Below, piece after piece: positions 18,701 to 30,700 of a stretch of DNA of 64,000 nt. Source of the stretch: Daphnia pulex (lineage: Eukaryota > Arthropoda > Branchiopoda > Diplostraca > Daphniidae); assembly GCF_021134715.1 (NCBI RefSeq), contig NC_060028.1:9151482-9215481 (forward strand). The letters are read 5' to 3'. The translations under genes and the position numbers were made by a program. Under the pieces are notes generated by a model. The model was given only the letters and a program-made list of their open reading frames with translations, ran no database searches and had not been told where the DNA came from. How positions within the stretch are numbered: the first letter of the stretch is position 1; the number at the start of each line of letters is the position of its first letter.

Positions 18701-21634
18701 GTGTGTGTGTGTGTGTACGCCGTAGAAACCATTGAAACTTGTGGAGATTGAAAACGTAAAGAAAAGATATGGGCCGGCAATTCTATCCGACACCGGTCGT
18801 TATCCATAGAAAAAATTCGTGACGGATTTAATCGCTCGAAACAAAAAAGAAATTGCCCAGCTGTGAAAATACGATTTGCTAGAGTCGTAATAGAGAAACT
18901 CTACACCACGGATAATATTGAACGGTCGGGCTAATAAAATAGACGTGTGTCAACTTACTTGAAGAAAATTGGCTGGAACTGAAACGGGGCGCGCTTTTTT
19001 CGGTTGGACGGGCGGCGGTGAACGTTTCCGCTGAGCCGCCTGGTAGTAATGAGTCCCGTTAGTGTCGTCGTCGTCGTCATCCCGTCAAAATAGATGAAAG
19101 GGTGGTGTGGGAAAATACAAAAGAAACAACAAGCAATTAGCTGATGCATTCCCTTTTTGACTGGTTTTTCTCCCTCATTGTTTTATTTATCAAACAGGTC
19201 AGGATATGTGTGTGTGTGTATTTTTTTACCTGGGCGCTGTTGATCAACAGGATCGACTCGTCCCTTATCACCTCTCCCGTCTCCTCCACCTGTTGGTTGT
19301 TGGGCGAAAAATAAAAAATAAAGAGAAAACCGGTCTAATCACGGCTAATACCTTGGGATGATCTCAAACACGCAACTCAATTAGCATAGTGGATTTCATG
19401 CGTACAGAAAAGTAAAGGGATGACGGCAAGTTTCGATAATGAATCGAGTCGGAGTGAGACTAGACGGCGCATGCGTAACACAATAACACGTCGGGCGCTA
19501 GGAAAACAGAGAGAAAGACAAAAGAGAAAGAGACAAAAAGAAAAGTGGGCGACAATCAGGATCGTGAGTGTGCGTTATTAACATATTGACAGTGAGAGAG
19601 AGAGAGACGGACGGTTGGGGTTGGAAATCAATTTTTCCCAGTGGGTTAATATAACGGAACTGACCTCTTCGTTGCTCAAATCGGCTTCCATCTCGCGATC
19701 AATCTCCGAAATGATTTCGTGAAGGGCGTGTTTGATGTTCTCCTGCTGGATCTCTCGGTTGCTGTGGCTGGACGACAGAGAGGACGACAACGGGACGGAC
19801 AAATCCGAATTCTCAACTGGACGGCATTCAGAGCCGGAAGCGACTGCTTCTTCCACCAGCGTCGACAGCCGTGGCTCTTGTCGGATGCTGGAATCCTCCT
19901 CTCCAACCTCGTGAGTCGCTGCTTCACGTTCCAGGATCTCCTGCTCCAGCTCCTGCTGGACGACGTCGACAGCGCTCGTGTTTATTTCGGTGCCGCCGCT
20001 GTCACCGCCGTCATCGTTTCCGGGCTCTTTCAAGTCCTCCGCCATCTCGATAGATGGCGGTTCCGCTTCCGTCGTGAAAGCCGCTCCGCACGAAAACGAC
20101 TCCTCGGCAGCTTCCAGGAGCAGTTCTTGAGCCAACAGTTGCTCCTCCTCGTCAAGCAGCGCCGAAGGTGAGTTCAAAGCCTCTTGTGTTGTTGTTACTG
20201 TTGCCTCTCCGTGATGCTGCTGCTCTTGTCAATCAGCGTCCAATCAAACCACCCCCACCCCACCCAAAACGTATGTAACGCCCGCGGCAGCGCAAGAAAA
20301 GTAGTGGTGCAGCAGCATTGACATGTAATCACACACAGAAAAGTAAAAAGAAAAATACAGGACACGGGCAGCAGCAACAGCAACAGCATGTGTGGTTGTG
20401 CAAAAGTTGTTAAATCAAATCAGTCACGACCGTGAATTCAATCAAGATCGGCTAGAAATGGGTGAGACGGCCGCCTACCGAGACGCTGAGGCCAGATGAT
20501 GAAGATACCACCGTCGTCTCCTCTTCCATCCGCACTGCTGACGTCATCCCGTCTTCCACGACCAACTGGTTGATTTTTTTGGTTTTTTATTTTTCAAAAA
20601 TGTCGTCCGCGTAGTTTGGTGAGGGATAAAAGAGAAGAGAAATTTAAAAGGCCAATCAGGAGGAGAGAATTGAAATTTGGATGACAACTTTGAGATAAGG
20701 CGATAGAATACTTTCGAGGAGGACGATGTAGTAGCGGCCGTCGTAGAAGAGGAAGAGGTCGTCGTCGAGCTGCTGATGACGGCCTCACGGCAGATCACGT
20801 CCGAGATTGCCTCGTCAACGGCCAACTCCCCGTCGTCCGTTATCTATCGATCGATACATGGGCGAATTAATGTTGCTACATCCATTCCGGTTAATTTGAA
20901 AAAAAAAAGAAATCAAAAACAAAAAAGTTGGTTCTTTTGAAGGGGAAATCGAATGTCAAGAATGGGATCAATGGCAGAATGGCGTGTCACGCAATGACTT
21001 GATTATAGAGAGACGTGTCAATCGTGCCGTGGGCTGTACGACTGGCGGGCCAGCGCGTTCCCTATCGGGGCAAACCTTAAAGCACAGCATCAAACGGGCT
21101 CAGAGAAGTCGGCCCCCATAAAAAGCGGTGATCGACATTTGACGACTGTTTGGCCATCAACAACAAAAGAAAAGCGCTAGAGGAGAAAAAAAGGAAAAAA
21201 CGACGACGATACAAAAGAAGAAATGGCAGAGTAAATCACCGTCATCAGCGTCTGCTGAACCAGCGTTGTCGAAGACGACGACGAATAGCTCGTGCTGCTG
21301 CTGCTGCTCGATGACGTCACCACCGTTGTCGAACTCTCCTGTTCGTCCATCACCTGCCATTCGTCACGGTGATCGGCGTGTGAAGGAACAAGAAACAAGA
21401 AAAAACAAATAAGGCAAAGAATATCATCAAGAAAAGAAGAAAAAAGAACGAGACGATAAAAAAAAATCCGTTGTTGTTTCTTTTGGCGTAGCCGAAGAAT
21501 TCATTGTGTGTGTAAAGCTCAAGGAGGGGAAAAAATTGGCTGCCGGCCAATTATTATGGAAACCCAACCGGGTCCCGGAGAAGATCGTTCAGCTCCGATT
21601 GGCCTGGCACTCGATCTGGCAGGTCGCTATCAAT
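12616..21634 (-). CDS. synaptopodin-2/CHAP-like cytoskeletal protein (Z-disc type), multi-exon
   Basis: Minus-strand exons, 5' to 3': 21569-21634 (uncertain), 21240-21353, 20712-20843, 20479-20565, 19665-20180, 19230-19289, 18959-19039, 16869-17018 (alternative first exon), 16566-16674, 16213-16389, 15371-15489, 15025-15193, 14730-14938, 14249-14654, 12833-14065, 12616-12761. Every junction keeps phase. The form starting at 17018 has about 905 aa. A form starting at the ATG at 21350 and skipping that exon has about 1184 aa. Recognition rests on the core NPKGQIWDLKSL ... ALFAKRKQKSEKWIVDE, the SPWEAAL box and the C-terminal NTAPRGW ... YRPVTF, which I associate with synaptopodin-2/SYNPO2L and Drosophila CG1674, actin- and Z-disc-associated proteins. 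This is recall, not a search. No PDZ domain was found. Confidence 0.65.
12833..14065 (-). CDS. large Gln/Glu-rich coiled-coil exon of the synaptopodin-like gene
   Basis: This is the largest exon, about 411 codons. A Pro-rich start is followed by an Arg/Glu/Gln helix made of imperfect repeats of the type ELQRKQQQE (about 13410-13620) and a polyglutamine tract (CAA/CAG run about 13341-13364). An ordered segment follows (LSVRLKVQRFESSGPAPIYI), then a Pro/Thr/Ser-rich tail. The helix is probably a coiled coil. The donor A|GTAAAT at 12832 leaves phase 1. Confidence 0.85.
14249..15193 (-). CDS. conserved core exons of the synaptopodin-like gene
   Basis: Three exons. 15025-15193 (residues 186-241 of the short form) carries NPKGQIWDLKSLRNTGMHIE and ends SPKGKG. 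14730-14938 (residues 242-311) carries ALFAKRKQKSEKWIVDE followed by an alanine-rich helix. 14249-14654 (residues 312-446) begins with DAFGGPRLKLVKSPWEAAL and ends KGWGNTPG. These blocks give the family assignment. Introns: 14655-14729 and 14939-15024. Confidence 0.85.
15371..16674 (-). CDS. middle exons of the synaptopodin-like gene with a first KRR...KWI motif
   Basis: Three exons: 16566-16674 (EGSAEGISPEMGKPIDLQKI...), 16213-16389 (tyrosine- and serine-rich, ending GQSMYVKRRNRSSKWIHE) and 15371-15489 (acidic and His-rich, ending RMTFKIPNMGGQ). The MYVKRRNRSSKWIHE block resembles LFAKRKQKSEKWIVDE in the core, so the protein has two copies of the motif. The acceptor of 16566-16674 (TTTCTGTTTTGCAG) is strong and is entered in phase 0. 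Confidence 0.85.
16751..16762. repeat. run of 12 C
   Basis: A homopolymer of 12 cytosines lies in the intron between 16675 and 16868. Its length is prone to sequencing error, with no effect on the coding model. Confidence 0.85.
16869..17018 (-). CDS. alternative first coding exon (MDDDYW) of the synaptopodin-like gene
   Basis: The ATG at 17018 opens 50 codons (MDDDYWPASSNST...) and ends at donor TTG|GTAGTT (16868) in phase 0, matching the next exon at 16674. The sequence just before the ATG is CA-rich without a pyrimidine tract, so this is more likely a first exon with its own promoter than an internal exon. The upstream exon 18959-19039 can join 16674 directly in the same phase. Confidence 0.7.
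17128..17358 (-). other. probable 5' leader of the short isoform
   Basis: GC-richer DNA upstream of the MDDDYW exon. It contains an open frame with moderate coding texture (KRKTGLFGSAISHDG...) that stops 109 bases before the ATG at 17018, out of frame with it. I take it as leader sequence; a missed exon is possible. Confidence 0.25.
17359..18958. other. intron or promoter region inside the synaptopodin-like gene
   Basis: No exon was recognised. The stretch holds GA/CT runs, a GT run at about 18693-18716 and T-rich tracts. If the short isoform has its own promoter it should lie in the lower part of this stretch. Confidence 0.5.
18959..21353 (-). CDS. frame-neutral upstream exons of the synaptopodin-like gene (long isoform)
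   Basis: Six exons, all starting and ending in phase 0: 21240-21353 (V-MDEQESSTTVV..., serine-rich), 20712-20843 (ITDDGELAVDEAISD..., ending in a Ser/Thr run), 20479-20565 (LVVEDGMTSAVRMEEE...), 19665-20180 (172 codons, acidic, with LLDEEEQLLAQELLLEAAEE and NIKHALHEIISEIDREME), 19230-19289 (VEETGEVIRDESILLINSAQ) and 18959-19039 (AAQRKRSPPPVQPKKARPVS, basic and proline-rich). Splice signals are good, except that the acceptor of 19665-20180 has a poor pyrimidine tract. The first ATG in frame is at 21350. No known domain; the region is probably disordered. Confidence 0.7.
20039..20060. repeat. short perfect inverted repeat (9-bp arms, 4-bp loop)
   Basis: CCGCCATCT and AGATGGCGG face each other across CGAT. 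It lies inside the acidic exon 19665-20180 (encoding SIEMAED), so chance within coding sequence is likely. Confidence 0.7.
21569..21634 (-). CDS. possible further upstream exon of the synaptopodin-like gene
   Basis: After an acceptor (GTCTTTAG) 22 codons are open (IDSDLPDRVPGQSELNDLL...) and end at a weak donor, CCG|GTTGGG, again in phase 0, like the next six exons. Without the donor the frame stops four codons later. It may be coding or 5' UTR. Confidence 0.35.
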
Positions 21635-21746
21635 CTAAAGACGCGCGTTTTGTTAGCTAGCCTTTAGCTGCTGCTGCCGGAATAAGTCGCTATAGTTCAC
21701 ATCGACCGAGTTGTAACTCTGCAATCGAAACGATACGAGAGAATCC

Positions 21747-21755
21747 GTTTTTATA
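21747..21755 (-). promoter_or_regulatory. possible TATA box for the long isoform
   Basis: TATAAAAAC on the minus strand is about 110 bp before the uncertain exon 21569-21634. A start site would be expected near 21725. No strong initiator was seen, so this is tentative. Confidence 0.25.
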
Positions 21756-24700
21756 GAGATTTACATCCTAGTTAGGAGGGGGGGAGGGCTATGATTTGGC
21801 TGGCGACTTGGTGTATTATAACCACCCGGAATTCGATCAGTCGTTTCACGGAGGTGGTCGTAAACTCTATTGTCGATTTTGTGATGCAAAAAGGCAAAAC
21901 CAAAGAGAAATGCGATTCCAATCACTCACTGGCTGGAGATCCAAGTCTCGCTCCATTGTTGCTGTTCTTCTCCATGCCCAATGGGTCTGCTGGCCCGTCT
22001 ACTATTGACGGTTATAATTTTAGCATCTCGCAAAGACCTCTCGCTTCCGTCTTGGCTCCGCAGTCTGTGCATAGACTTTGGAAAGCCGATGACGTCCGTT
22101 TCCCTTTCTTCTTTATTAAAAAAAATAGAAAGACGTCCGGCACATCCACTACTATTTACTACTACTACTCCATCCAGTCCATCTTCTTTATTACGGTCAC
22201 TCTCTCCCTCTACAACGGACCCTTTTAAGTTATTCCGGCTCTGCACTTCCCCTCCACCCACGTCCGTTCCGGCGGTACTAGACATACAACAAAGTGTGTT
22301 CCCGGCTAGCTCTCTCCTTTTTCCCCACTTCCGCATCGGACGCTGGCCAGCAGATGACGACACGGAGAATAAATCTATGAAGTAGACGTAGTACGGTCCA
22401 GCGACGAATTCAATCAAGTGAAAAGAGTGGGGGGAGGAGTAGGAGGGGAAATCATGCATTGAAGACGACAACAAAAGGCCTTCCCAGTGCAATCAATCCT
22501 GTATAGGATCTCGCTGCAAGCGGGATATAATGTAATAAAGGGGGGCCCCAGACGTGAGCGTCAACCAAGTATAGACGGACGAACGATAGACCCCAATCTA
22601 AATAGGCTTTTCACGGTGTTGTCTTGTTGGCGGAGCGAGTGAAAGATAGAGAGAGAGAAAGAAAACAGCCGGATTGTGATTGATATTACCTCAATTATGT
22701 AAGATTGATGAAGATCCACGCGGTAAACGAAGGCGATCAGACCAAAAACAGAAAATGGGTGTTGTGTGTGATGTGATTGGTTGGGGCTGTTGTTTATTTA
22801 AGAAGGTGCTGGTGGATAATAAATAAGTTCACTGAACCGCAAATCAGGACAAAAACTGCTTCTTCTTTTCTGGGTGTGTTGTTGTTTGTTGTTTCTTTCA
22901 GACCTTCATTTCGTCACTTGTTTTTTCCAGGTTGAAAATGAACGGGTGTGAAAAATTGAATTCAAACAAATTTTTCGAAAAAAATGATGAGCGAAGATGA
23001 GCGAAGGGCGAGAGCCGTTCGTGTTGAAGGTGCGACCGGCACTGGTTGTGCCCAGTGTACACAGGATCTCTTCGTCGTCTTCTTCTTCTTCTTCATTCTT
23101 TTTGATTTTTTTCCTTGGCTTGGCTGGGCCAGATGCTGGGCCGGGCGTGTGTGTGTGTGTGGGAGGTGGTAGTGGTTTCTGTCTACACACACTGTAGAGC
23201 GGCAGGGAGCACAGACACCAGGAAGCTAAAAAGGTGGTGGTAGTATAGTATAGTCTTAAAGGAAGCTGGACAATCTAGCGCTAGTGCTGTGCAGACGCTT
23301 GCCAGAAGATTGTGTCAGCCCCCAGCCCCCCTCTTTTCTACCCCCCTTTTGCCCAGTGATTTGGGCTGGCGGGACCACCCGCTCTCTCTCACTCTCTACC
23401 CGACATCAGTCAGGCAATAGAAAAAGGCGCAAGCCAGAAAGTTCTATTTTTATTATAGGGTCTCTACTACACACACACACGCCCAGTAGACACACACACA
23501 CAGAGTAGAGTTTTGGCAGAAAACAAGTTTTGGCCAGTGTGCCATTAAAATGCAGGGATTATTATACGTCTGCATTGTATAATACACATGTACTAATTCA
23601 ATCACTCGGCGAAAAAAGAAAAGATAATAGAAGGTTAACCGCATTTGATTTATCTGTTTGTTTGTTTGTTTTTCTGGGAAATTTGAAAAAGACTGAATGT
23701 CATGTTTGGTTGTGGCGCCATTTTCGAAAACAGATTTGAAAAATCATGTCCAACGCTAAAAAGGGATTTGCGCAATCGACACGGACGGATCCGGTCCAGT
23801 GAGCAGCGGATTGAAATGCGTAACGATTTTTCGTGATCGACAAGTGTCTGGCTGATATTATATATTCCTGTTGTTTCACTCGTTATAGGATGGGGGCAGC
23901 ACAGGGGGGAACCGCCGGCGGATGGGTCTCTTTTGCATATAGTAGTCAGAAAAGAAGGGGTTATTTCTGATTAGGACAGCAGCTCAAAGCTTCGACCCAG
24001 GTCGTTGTGCTAGTGTAAAAAATTTATTTCGGGATGATTGGCGACTGGCCAGCCAGTTTCATGTTTCTTTTGAAGCGAAAGAGAATGAGAGAAGAGTGAA
24101 CAACTTGGTGATCCCGGAAGGAACTCTCTCTCTCTTTCTTCTTTGTCTTTATTAGCGTCATCAAAAGAAAAGAAGAACAAGGACCTTTGGATTTTGCCAA
24201 ATATTCTCATACGTCCCGCTGTTCGCTGGGTGGGGAGATCTCGATGGCACTGGGATGGTCGTCGAAAATTCATCCATCACCTCGTATAACGTGGAGATTC
24301 CGGATGAGAAAAAAAAAAAAAAAAGTCCAGGAGCAAAAAACAGGAGTCAGTCTAGCTGCAAGGCGGGAATAAAATGAAACGTGTCAGCAGAAAAATCGAA
24401 ATCGACCGAAGGGTTTTTTTCTTTTATTATTTTCTCGCCAACCCCAAACTATGCCAAACAGTTGGCAGCCGCTGTTTATGCCCGCAATCTCCTCATCAGA
24501 TATAACATATACGATCCTCCTGCGTGAATCGGGTTGCTGTTTTTCTTTTCTTCTCTATTTCGGATTGATTTATTCGTGGTGTGTGCTGCTGTTGTCGCTG
24601 CTGAAATTGATAAAAGGGCGTGAGAAAAGCAAAGAATTTTTCAATCCAGTCGGCAAGCAACAAACTAAGGAAAAAACCTTTCACCATCATCATCGAATTG

Positions 24701-27700
24701 GGAATGAAGGATTCTCTCAATCATTCAACTAATGACGAGTCTCTACGCAACGATGAAATTGCATTTCGTTCGCCCGTGCGCAACACACACATAACAGAGC
24801 GGGTCTCTGTTATGCGCCCGCTCATGATGATGGATTTCAAACAGAAATCCCGGCCAGCCAAACCAACTTTTGCTGCGCTCCTGTGTGACTGACCCCCTTT
24901 TTGCTGCAGCGCTACCGTCCAGATATTACATTGCGGAGTCTGGTTGGGGCTGGCCGGCTGGCCGGTGGCACGTATATTCATCATCTTTTCGTGACGCAAC
25001 GCAGAGTAGTAGAGCCGTGTGTCCGAGCTCAATCAGTTTACCGCAAATAATAGCTTCAATCAATCCCGACGGGCTTTGGCATATTTGCTGGAATACTGGG
25101 AAAATCAAAGAGACAACAACATGGGACATGGTCTGCGCCTCCTTGCCCAGCACTGCATCTCTAAAGGCGCAATATATGCAGATGAGAGTGGATTGATGAT
25201 GAAACCGCGCCTATAAGTCGTCTATAAGGACTGGACGATCTGTCACATTTGATTTCATTATTACCACCAAGTCCCCGCAAGTCGGACGCCTTTTCTGCCC
25301 GGTCCCGATTAGGTGCGACGTGTCCCGAAGTCGCCCAGCCTTTTAGAAGAAAGAAAACCAAATCAGATAACCTTTCACGAATCTTCTACTGTGGCGTGTG
25401 TTGATGATGAAACTGATAGTCTCGAGCTTCTCTTTTTTCTTTCTGATTGTTGCCTCCTGATTTCGTCGCAGCCAAAAAACCGAAATGGCGGGGGCTAACC
25501 GGTTCTCTCCTTTTGGTTTTTCTTTTCTCCCTATGAGCATCTGATGCTCCTGCATTTTCTTCCGCTCTTAATAAAAATTAAAAAAAACGCTGCTGGTCTC
25601 GAATACTTCAGTGAGAAAAAGAATTCGAAACAAATAATAATAATAATAAAAGAGTAGACAAGCGCTTCTGGCGAGATATGACAAGACATTGTCAAAATGA
25701 CTGTTTTTCTTCTGTTTGAATTGCTTGTACGTACTGGAGCGTATTTGATAAAAGACTGGACTTCTGGCCGCTGGCCGTGAGCGAGCTCGAGCGATCCAAA
25801 AAGAAAACACTCACTCGTCGTCTATAGCCGGAGAATATTACAACAAGCTGAGAGAGAGAGAAAAGAGATTTGTCTGGCGTATAATAATACAAGCTAGGCA
25901 GACGGGTACCTGTGATGAGTCACAAGAACAACCCAGCACACATGGAACAAGAACAGAAAAACAGGTTTTTCCATGAGCGTCGAGAGTTTCTTCTTTGTAG
26001 CAAAAAGAAAAGAATAAAACAAGAAATGAAAAGAACGCCTTCACTGCTCAAAGTATAAGGTGCCACCGAGTGAGGATCCATTTGGCTTTCCCAGTGAATC
26101 GAATAGTATAACACATCCTTGTTTTATATTATCGATGACCACCAAATGCCAGCAGCAGGCACCCACCAAGGTGGTTGAGTACAACAACAATGGCATCCAT
26201 CGTTGTTGTTTGATTCCTTTCCTTTTTCTCGCCGTCAAGACAACGAAATATTCTTCTTCTGTTGGTTTAAGATGAAGAAAAAGAAAAGAAGAAACCTTTT
26301 CAGCTTTGAGTGCAAAAGTTCTTTTTTTGAAATGTCGGCCATCAGATGGTTGAACGGGAGGATCGTGACGGACCCGAGTACTTTCAAAACTATTTTTCGT
26401 TTTTTGTTTTTTGGTTTTCTGTTATTTTCATCTCTGGCTCTTTTGTTGATTCCATCTGGAAACATGTCGACGCGCTTCATGCTCCGCCAGCTATTTACTA
26501 CCTGTTTCCCACATTTCAGCTGTAATACGCGGTAGCATGGCACACACACACACACCAACACCCAGCAGTTGTGGAACACACAGATGGATATCTATTTGGC
26601 ATTCCGATCTACTGTACATAATATTCCCCGTCCGGCGTCGTTATTTGATTTATTCCGAAAATTGCGGCGGCGGATAGAACGAATGATCGCAATTGATAAC
26701 CGCTCATCCGTCAATCGCTCAAAAGGGGGATATAGTTCGAGCGTTACTAGGTCATCAACCCAAAAAAAAAAGAGGTTCCTTTCATTGATTGGCAAGTGGA
26801 TATCGTTGTCTTGTCGGTGGGACGATGAATTCACGATGAATGGCTAATGCAATCATTCAAAAAAAGAAACCAAAAGAAAAAAGTGGCCAGAGAATTGTTT
26901 ATTCCCCCCTTCCACTTCCAACCCGCCTATGAAAATAAATTAAGCGCGGCGTGGAACTTTACTCCAACCAGAAAAAGAAAGAGAAGCAGGTGCTTTGCGA
27001 GCAGCTCCCCATCAGGACCTTATATATATTTAGTGTATAACTCTTTTGACCATAACAGGTCATGTGGGCAATAAGAGAATCACTCACCACCACCACACAC
27101 AAAGGAATCTCGGATGGATGTTATGCTAACGTCTCTCCCGTGTGTGGCTCCTTTTTATTCCTCGACCGACGTGTGTCAAATTTTTTCTCTTCTATTCTCA
27201 ACTTGGGTTGTTGTGTTGTTATACGACGCCACGGGAATATAATATCAGTTTGCGGATGATGATCGGTGCGCAGGGAAATCCACCGAAAAAAAAAAAGATG
27301 AGACCTGCGCGCTAACATTTTATAAATTTATATCTACCCAGCACAAGATGTTTTGTTTTCTTTGAGAAAGTTTCGGGATTATCTACTCAAAGAAAATCGT
27401 GGCCATTCCGACGCAACGACTGTCCACGATTTCCATAACCTGACCACCACCACCATCACCATCTTCTTCTTTCTGTTTCACTTGTTTGCCTTTTCGCCGG
27501 ATAGCTTTGGCTAATCGCTGAAACATCAAGAACATTTTTTGGGTTCGGTTTTGAACAGGTCCTCTCCTCCGCGGTTTATATTCATCTCTTACGTATATGT
27601 AGTCTCCTTCACTCGCGCTTGACTTACTACGTCGTCATTATTTCAGGAATAAAATAAGAACCCAGAGATTGACCGTTCCACGAACGTCTAATCCAAACTC

Positions 27701-30700
27701 TACGCATTTTGATTTTTCTTCCCCCGACGTGTCTAATCCAGCAAAGTGGAGGAGAAAGATGGACAAGTGGCAATAAGAAAGGTGTTGCATAAATTCAAAC
27801 GCAGAAAAAAAACAAATAATCAATTTTCTCGAAGGAAAACATTTCACTTGTTTCCCTCTGGTGGGAGAGCGTGTGACCCAATTACAGCCGATGTACACAC
27901 ACTGGGCAATTGGGCAGCCACGCCAGGGTGGCGGTGCTAACAAGTGCTTTATGGCCGTGTCGAAAAAAAAGCCCCAAAACAAGAAAAAAAAAAGCCCAAG
28001 AAAGAAGAAAGAAAAACAACAAACTTATATCCACACAGTACACACATAAGAGCACTCACGCCATCGTGGTGTGGCACATCCCAGCCAAGAAAGGCCGTTT
28101 CTCGCTTGACGTTTGGATTCTTGTGTGTAAATCTAGAATGATGATGATGATGAGGTGAAGAAGAAGAAGAAGGACGATGACGTTTCCACCTGTTGGCTTC
28201 TCTCTCTTTTGTGTGTGCACACACCCAACGCACAACGAACAAACGTCTGCGCACACAGACACAAGATTGGCCAACTCGCAATCAGTTTGCTTTAGAAGGT
28301 TTGTGTTATTTCCCTAGCTGACGTGCATGTCTCATTTCCAAAGTTGCTGGGAAAGTTCGTTTGTTTTTGGGTTGTTTTTCGACGCCCGACGGCCATCGAC
28401 AACAACAACAACAACAACAACAAGAAGAAGAAATTAAAAATAAAAAAAAAAATGGCGGAGAAAATGCTGATGTCCTGGGCAGAATTACAGAACTGACGGG
28501 TGTCAGTCAACTGCCGTGCATGAAGCGTGAATGCGCAGCCAATTAAGCATAATCATCCAATATTCATAATATGCAGCGAAACTAATAAGACCGTTGGTAA
28601 CTACACTAACGTAGAAATACGCCTGTGTGTGTTTTTACTTAAAAAAACTTTCGAAAAACAAAAAATAAAATAATTTCACGTTGGAAGGAAGAAAAAAAAA
28701 ATCGTTTGACGTGGAATTTTCCGATGCGAAATCAAATTTAAAACTCCCGCACGGAACAAAACAGTTTCGAGTCATATTTGAATATGACGTGAAAAAGTCG
28801 AAGAAAAAATGGCAAGCTGGGATTTTTTTTGTTTCATATTGTCTCTCTGGAATAATAATAATAATAACAACAACACTAGCGAAAGAAAAACACGAATTTT
28901 TCCGATCTAGTTCTCTTTTCCTTTGAATTCCTCTGGTCGATTGGGTCGCGTGATCACACGCGAACGACACGGGCACTTGAGAAATGTTGTGCCACCGCCA
29001 TCACCACCACCGCAAAAAAAAAACCTAATAAAAATCTATCTCATGGGGGGGACGGTTTCTTTCTCTTTCGTTCATTCCTTTTTCTCTCTCTAGGGAGGCA
29101 AGCCACACCCACCCAACAACAACAACAACAACAGCGCCACGGTTTAGAGACACAACCCGTCGACGCTCCTCTTTCCCAACTTCTTCTTCTTCTTCTTCTT
29201 CTTCTTGTATTTGTTGTTGTTGTTTTTTTTCTTCTTTCTCTTTCCCGCAGCGCAGCAGCAGCAAATTACCCCGGCCACTGCTGCTGCTGCTGCTGCCGCT
29301 GCTCCAAGACTTTCTATTAGGTCGAGAGAGAGACCACGCGCTGGTTAGCAAACATTCGGGATCGTGTAGTCAGCGGGAACGGTTGTGTGTGTCGGTTGTT
29401 TGCTCTCCTTGGCTTGGCTGCTGCTGCTGCTGCTGGCCGCTCGCCTCTGTACATCACAGCCAGCCGCCCGTCGAGTGTGTTGGACTCTTCAGGTTCATAC
29501 CTGTCACTGTTATTATTACAGATCTGGACAAAGAAAGAGAGAGAGAGAGAAAAGCTTAAGGGGAAGACGGTTGTTATTCTGCCCATCCGATTTAAACAAG
29601 AAGAAGAAGAAGAAGAAGAACGGATTTCTTGTCGAGAACGTGAACTCTGCCCACATCGGTCGGACCGACTGTCGGTCAGTCAGTGTCAGATTCGACCCAT
29701 CTCGTCGACACCTTTTCTATTAAGAAAATAAAAGGCCGGCCGGTCGGTGGAAAATCCATCCCAACTTCAATTCATCCAGGTACTTTTTAGAAGGTGGAGG
29801 AATTTTACTTTTTCGTTTTGTTTGGCTCCAGCCACGAAAAACAAAAACGTGTACAGTTTTGTCACGCTTAGACTCTCCTCGTTTGTTGTTTGCGGGAGCC
29901 AACGACAGACACGGCAGGAAATGCCAGGCGTTTCGATTTTTCACTTGTTCCCGTTCGTTTTATTTTATATTTTTGTTCTGTTTTGATTTTATTTGGCGTA
30001 GAGAGAAAAAGACAAAAAAGAGCTGGGCGAGGAGATAGAGGACGCCAAGAGAAATTTGCCTTTATGATAATTTCGGGTTGTTTCGGTTCCCATATTTGAA
30101 TCAATCGGCGGCACTACTCTCTCTGTGTGTGCCACTCTGTCCTTGAATTATAAATTTTGATTTCGATCGGAATCAAAAATAGCCGCTGGTCGCGCCAAAA
30201 TTTTTTTTTTCTCCCCGTCGGGAGGGATTTAATTCGAACGAACGAAACAAATTTCAACCCTGAAATCTAATCCCCCCCTCTTGTGTCTTTTTTCAAACTA
30301 GAAATAAAATCAAGAATTTATTTTTTGTTATTTTGCGGTGCTGGTTTTTTCCAGTCTCTTTGAAATGTCGGAGATTTATTGACTGTTTGGGGGTTTACAT
30401 GTTTTATGAGCGCCCAGAGCGATGATGTGAGTCAACCGAGAGCTATATTACCGCATGCGCTACTACAATTCTTCCCAGCCTAAAAGTCACAGGATTGCCC
30501 CAACAACAATCAGCTGAGAAAAATAAAAAACAAAAAACTTTCACGAGAATGAAAAGGAAAAGAATCGTAGCAGCAATCACACAGGCTGTAGAGCGTAACG
30601 GGAGTCGAAAGGAAAAAGAAAAAAAGAAAAACGGGGGCGAAACCACCACCAATCAGATTGTGTACAACCAACCCAAACAAGAGTGGTATCCACTCTATAC

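Noticed and set aside
21926..22492. 188-codon minus-strand open frame
   Set aside because: Composition is irregular, there is no known motif, and it does not join the phase-0 exon chain of the neighbouring gene by any clear donor.
29025..29731. Overlapping open frames on both strands
   Set aside because: They consist of translated CTT, CAA and CTG microsatellites.
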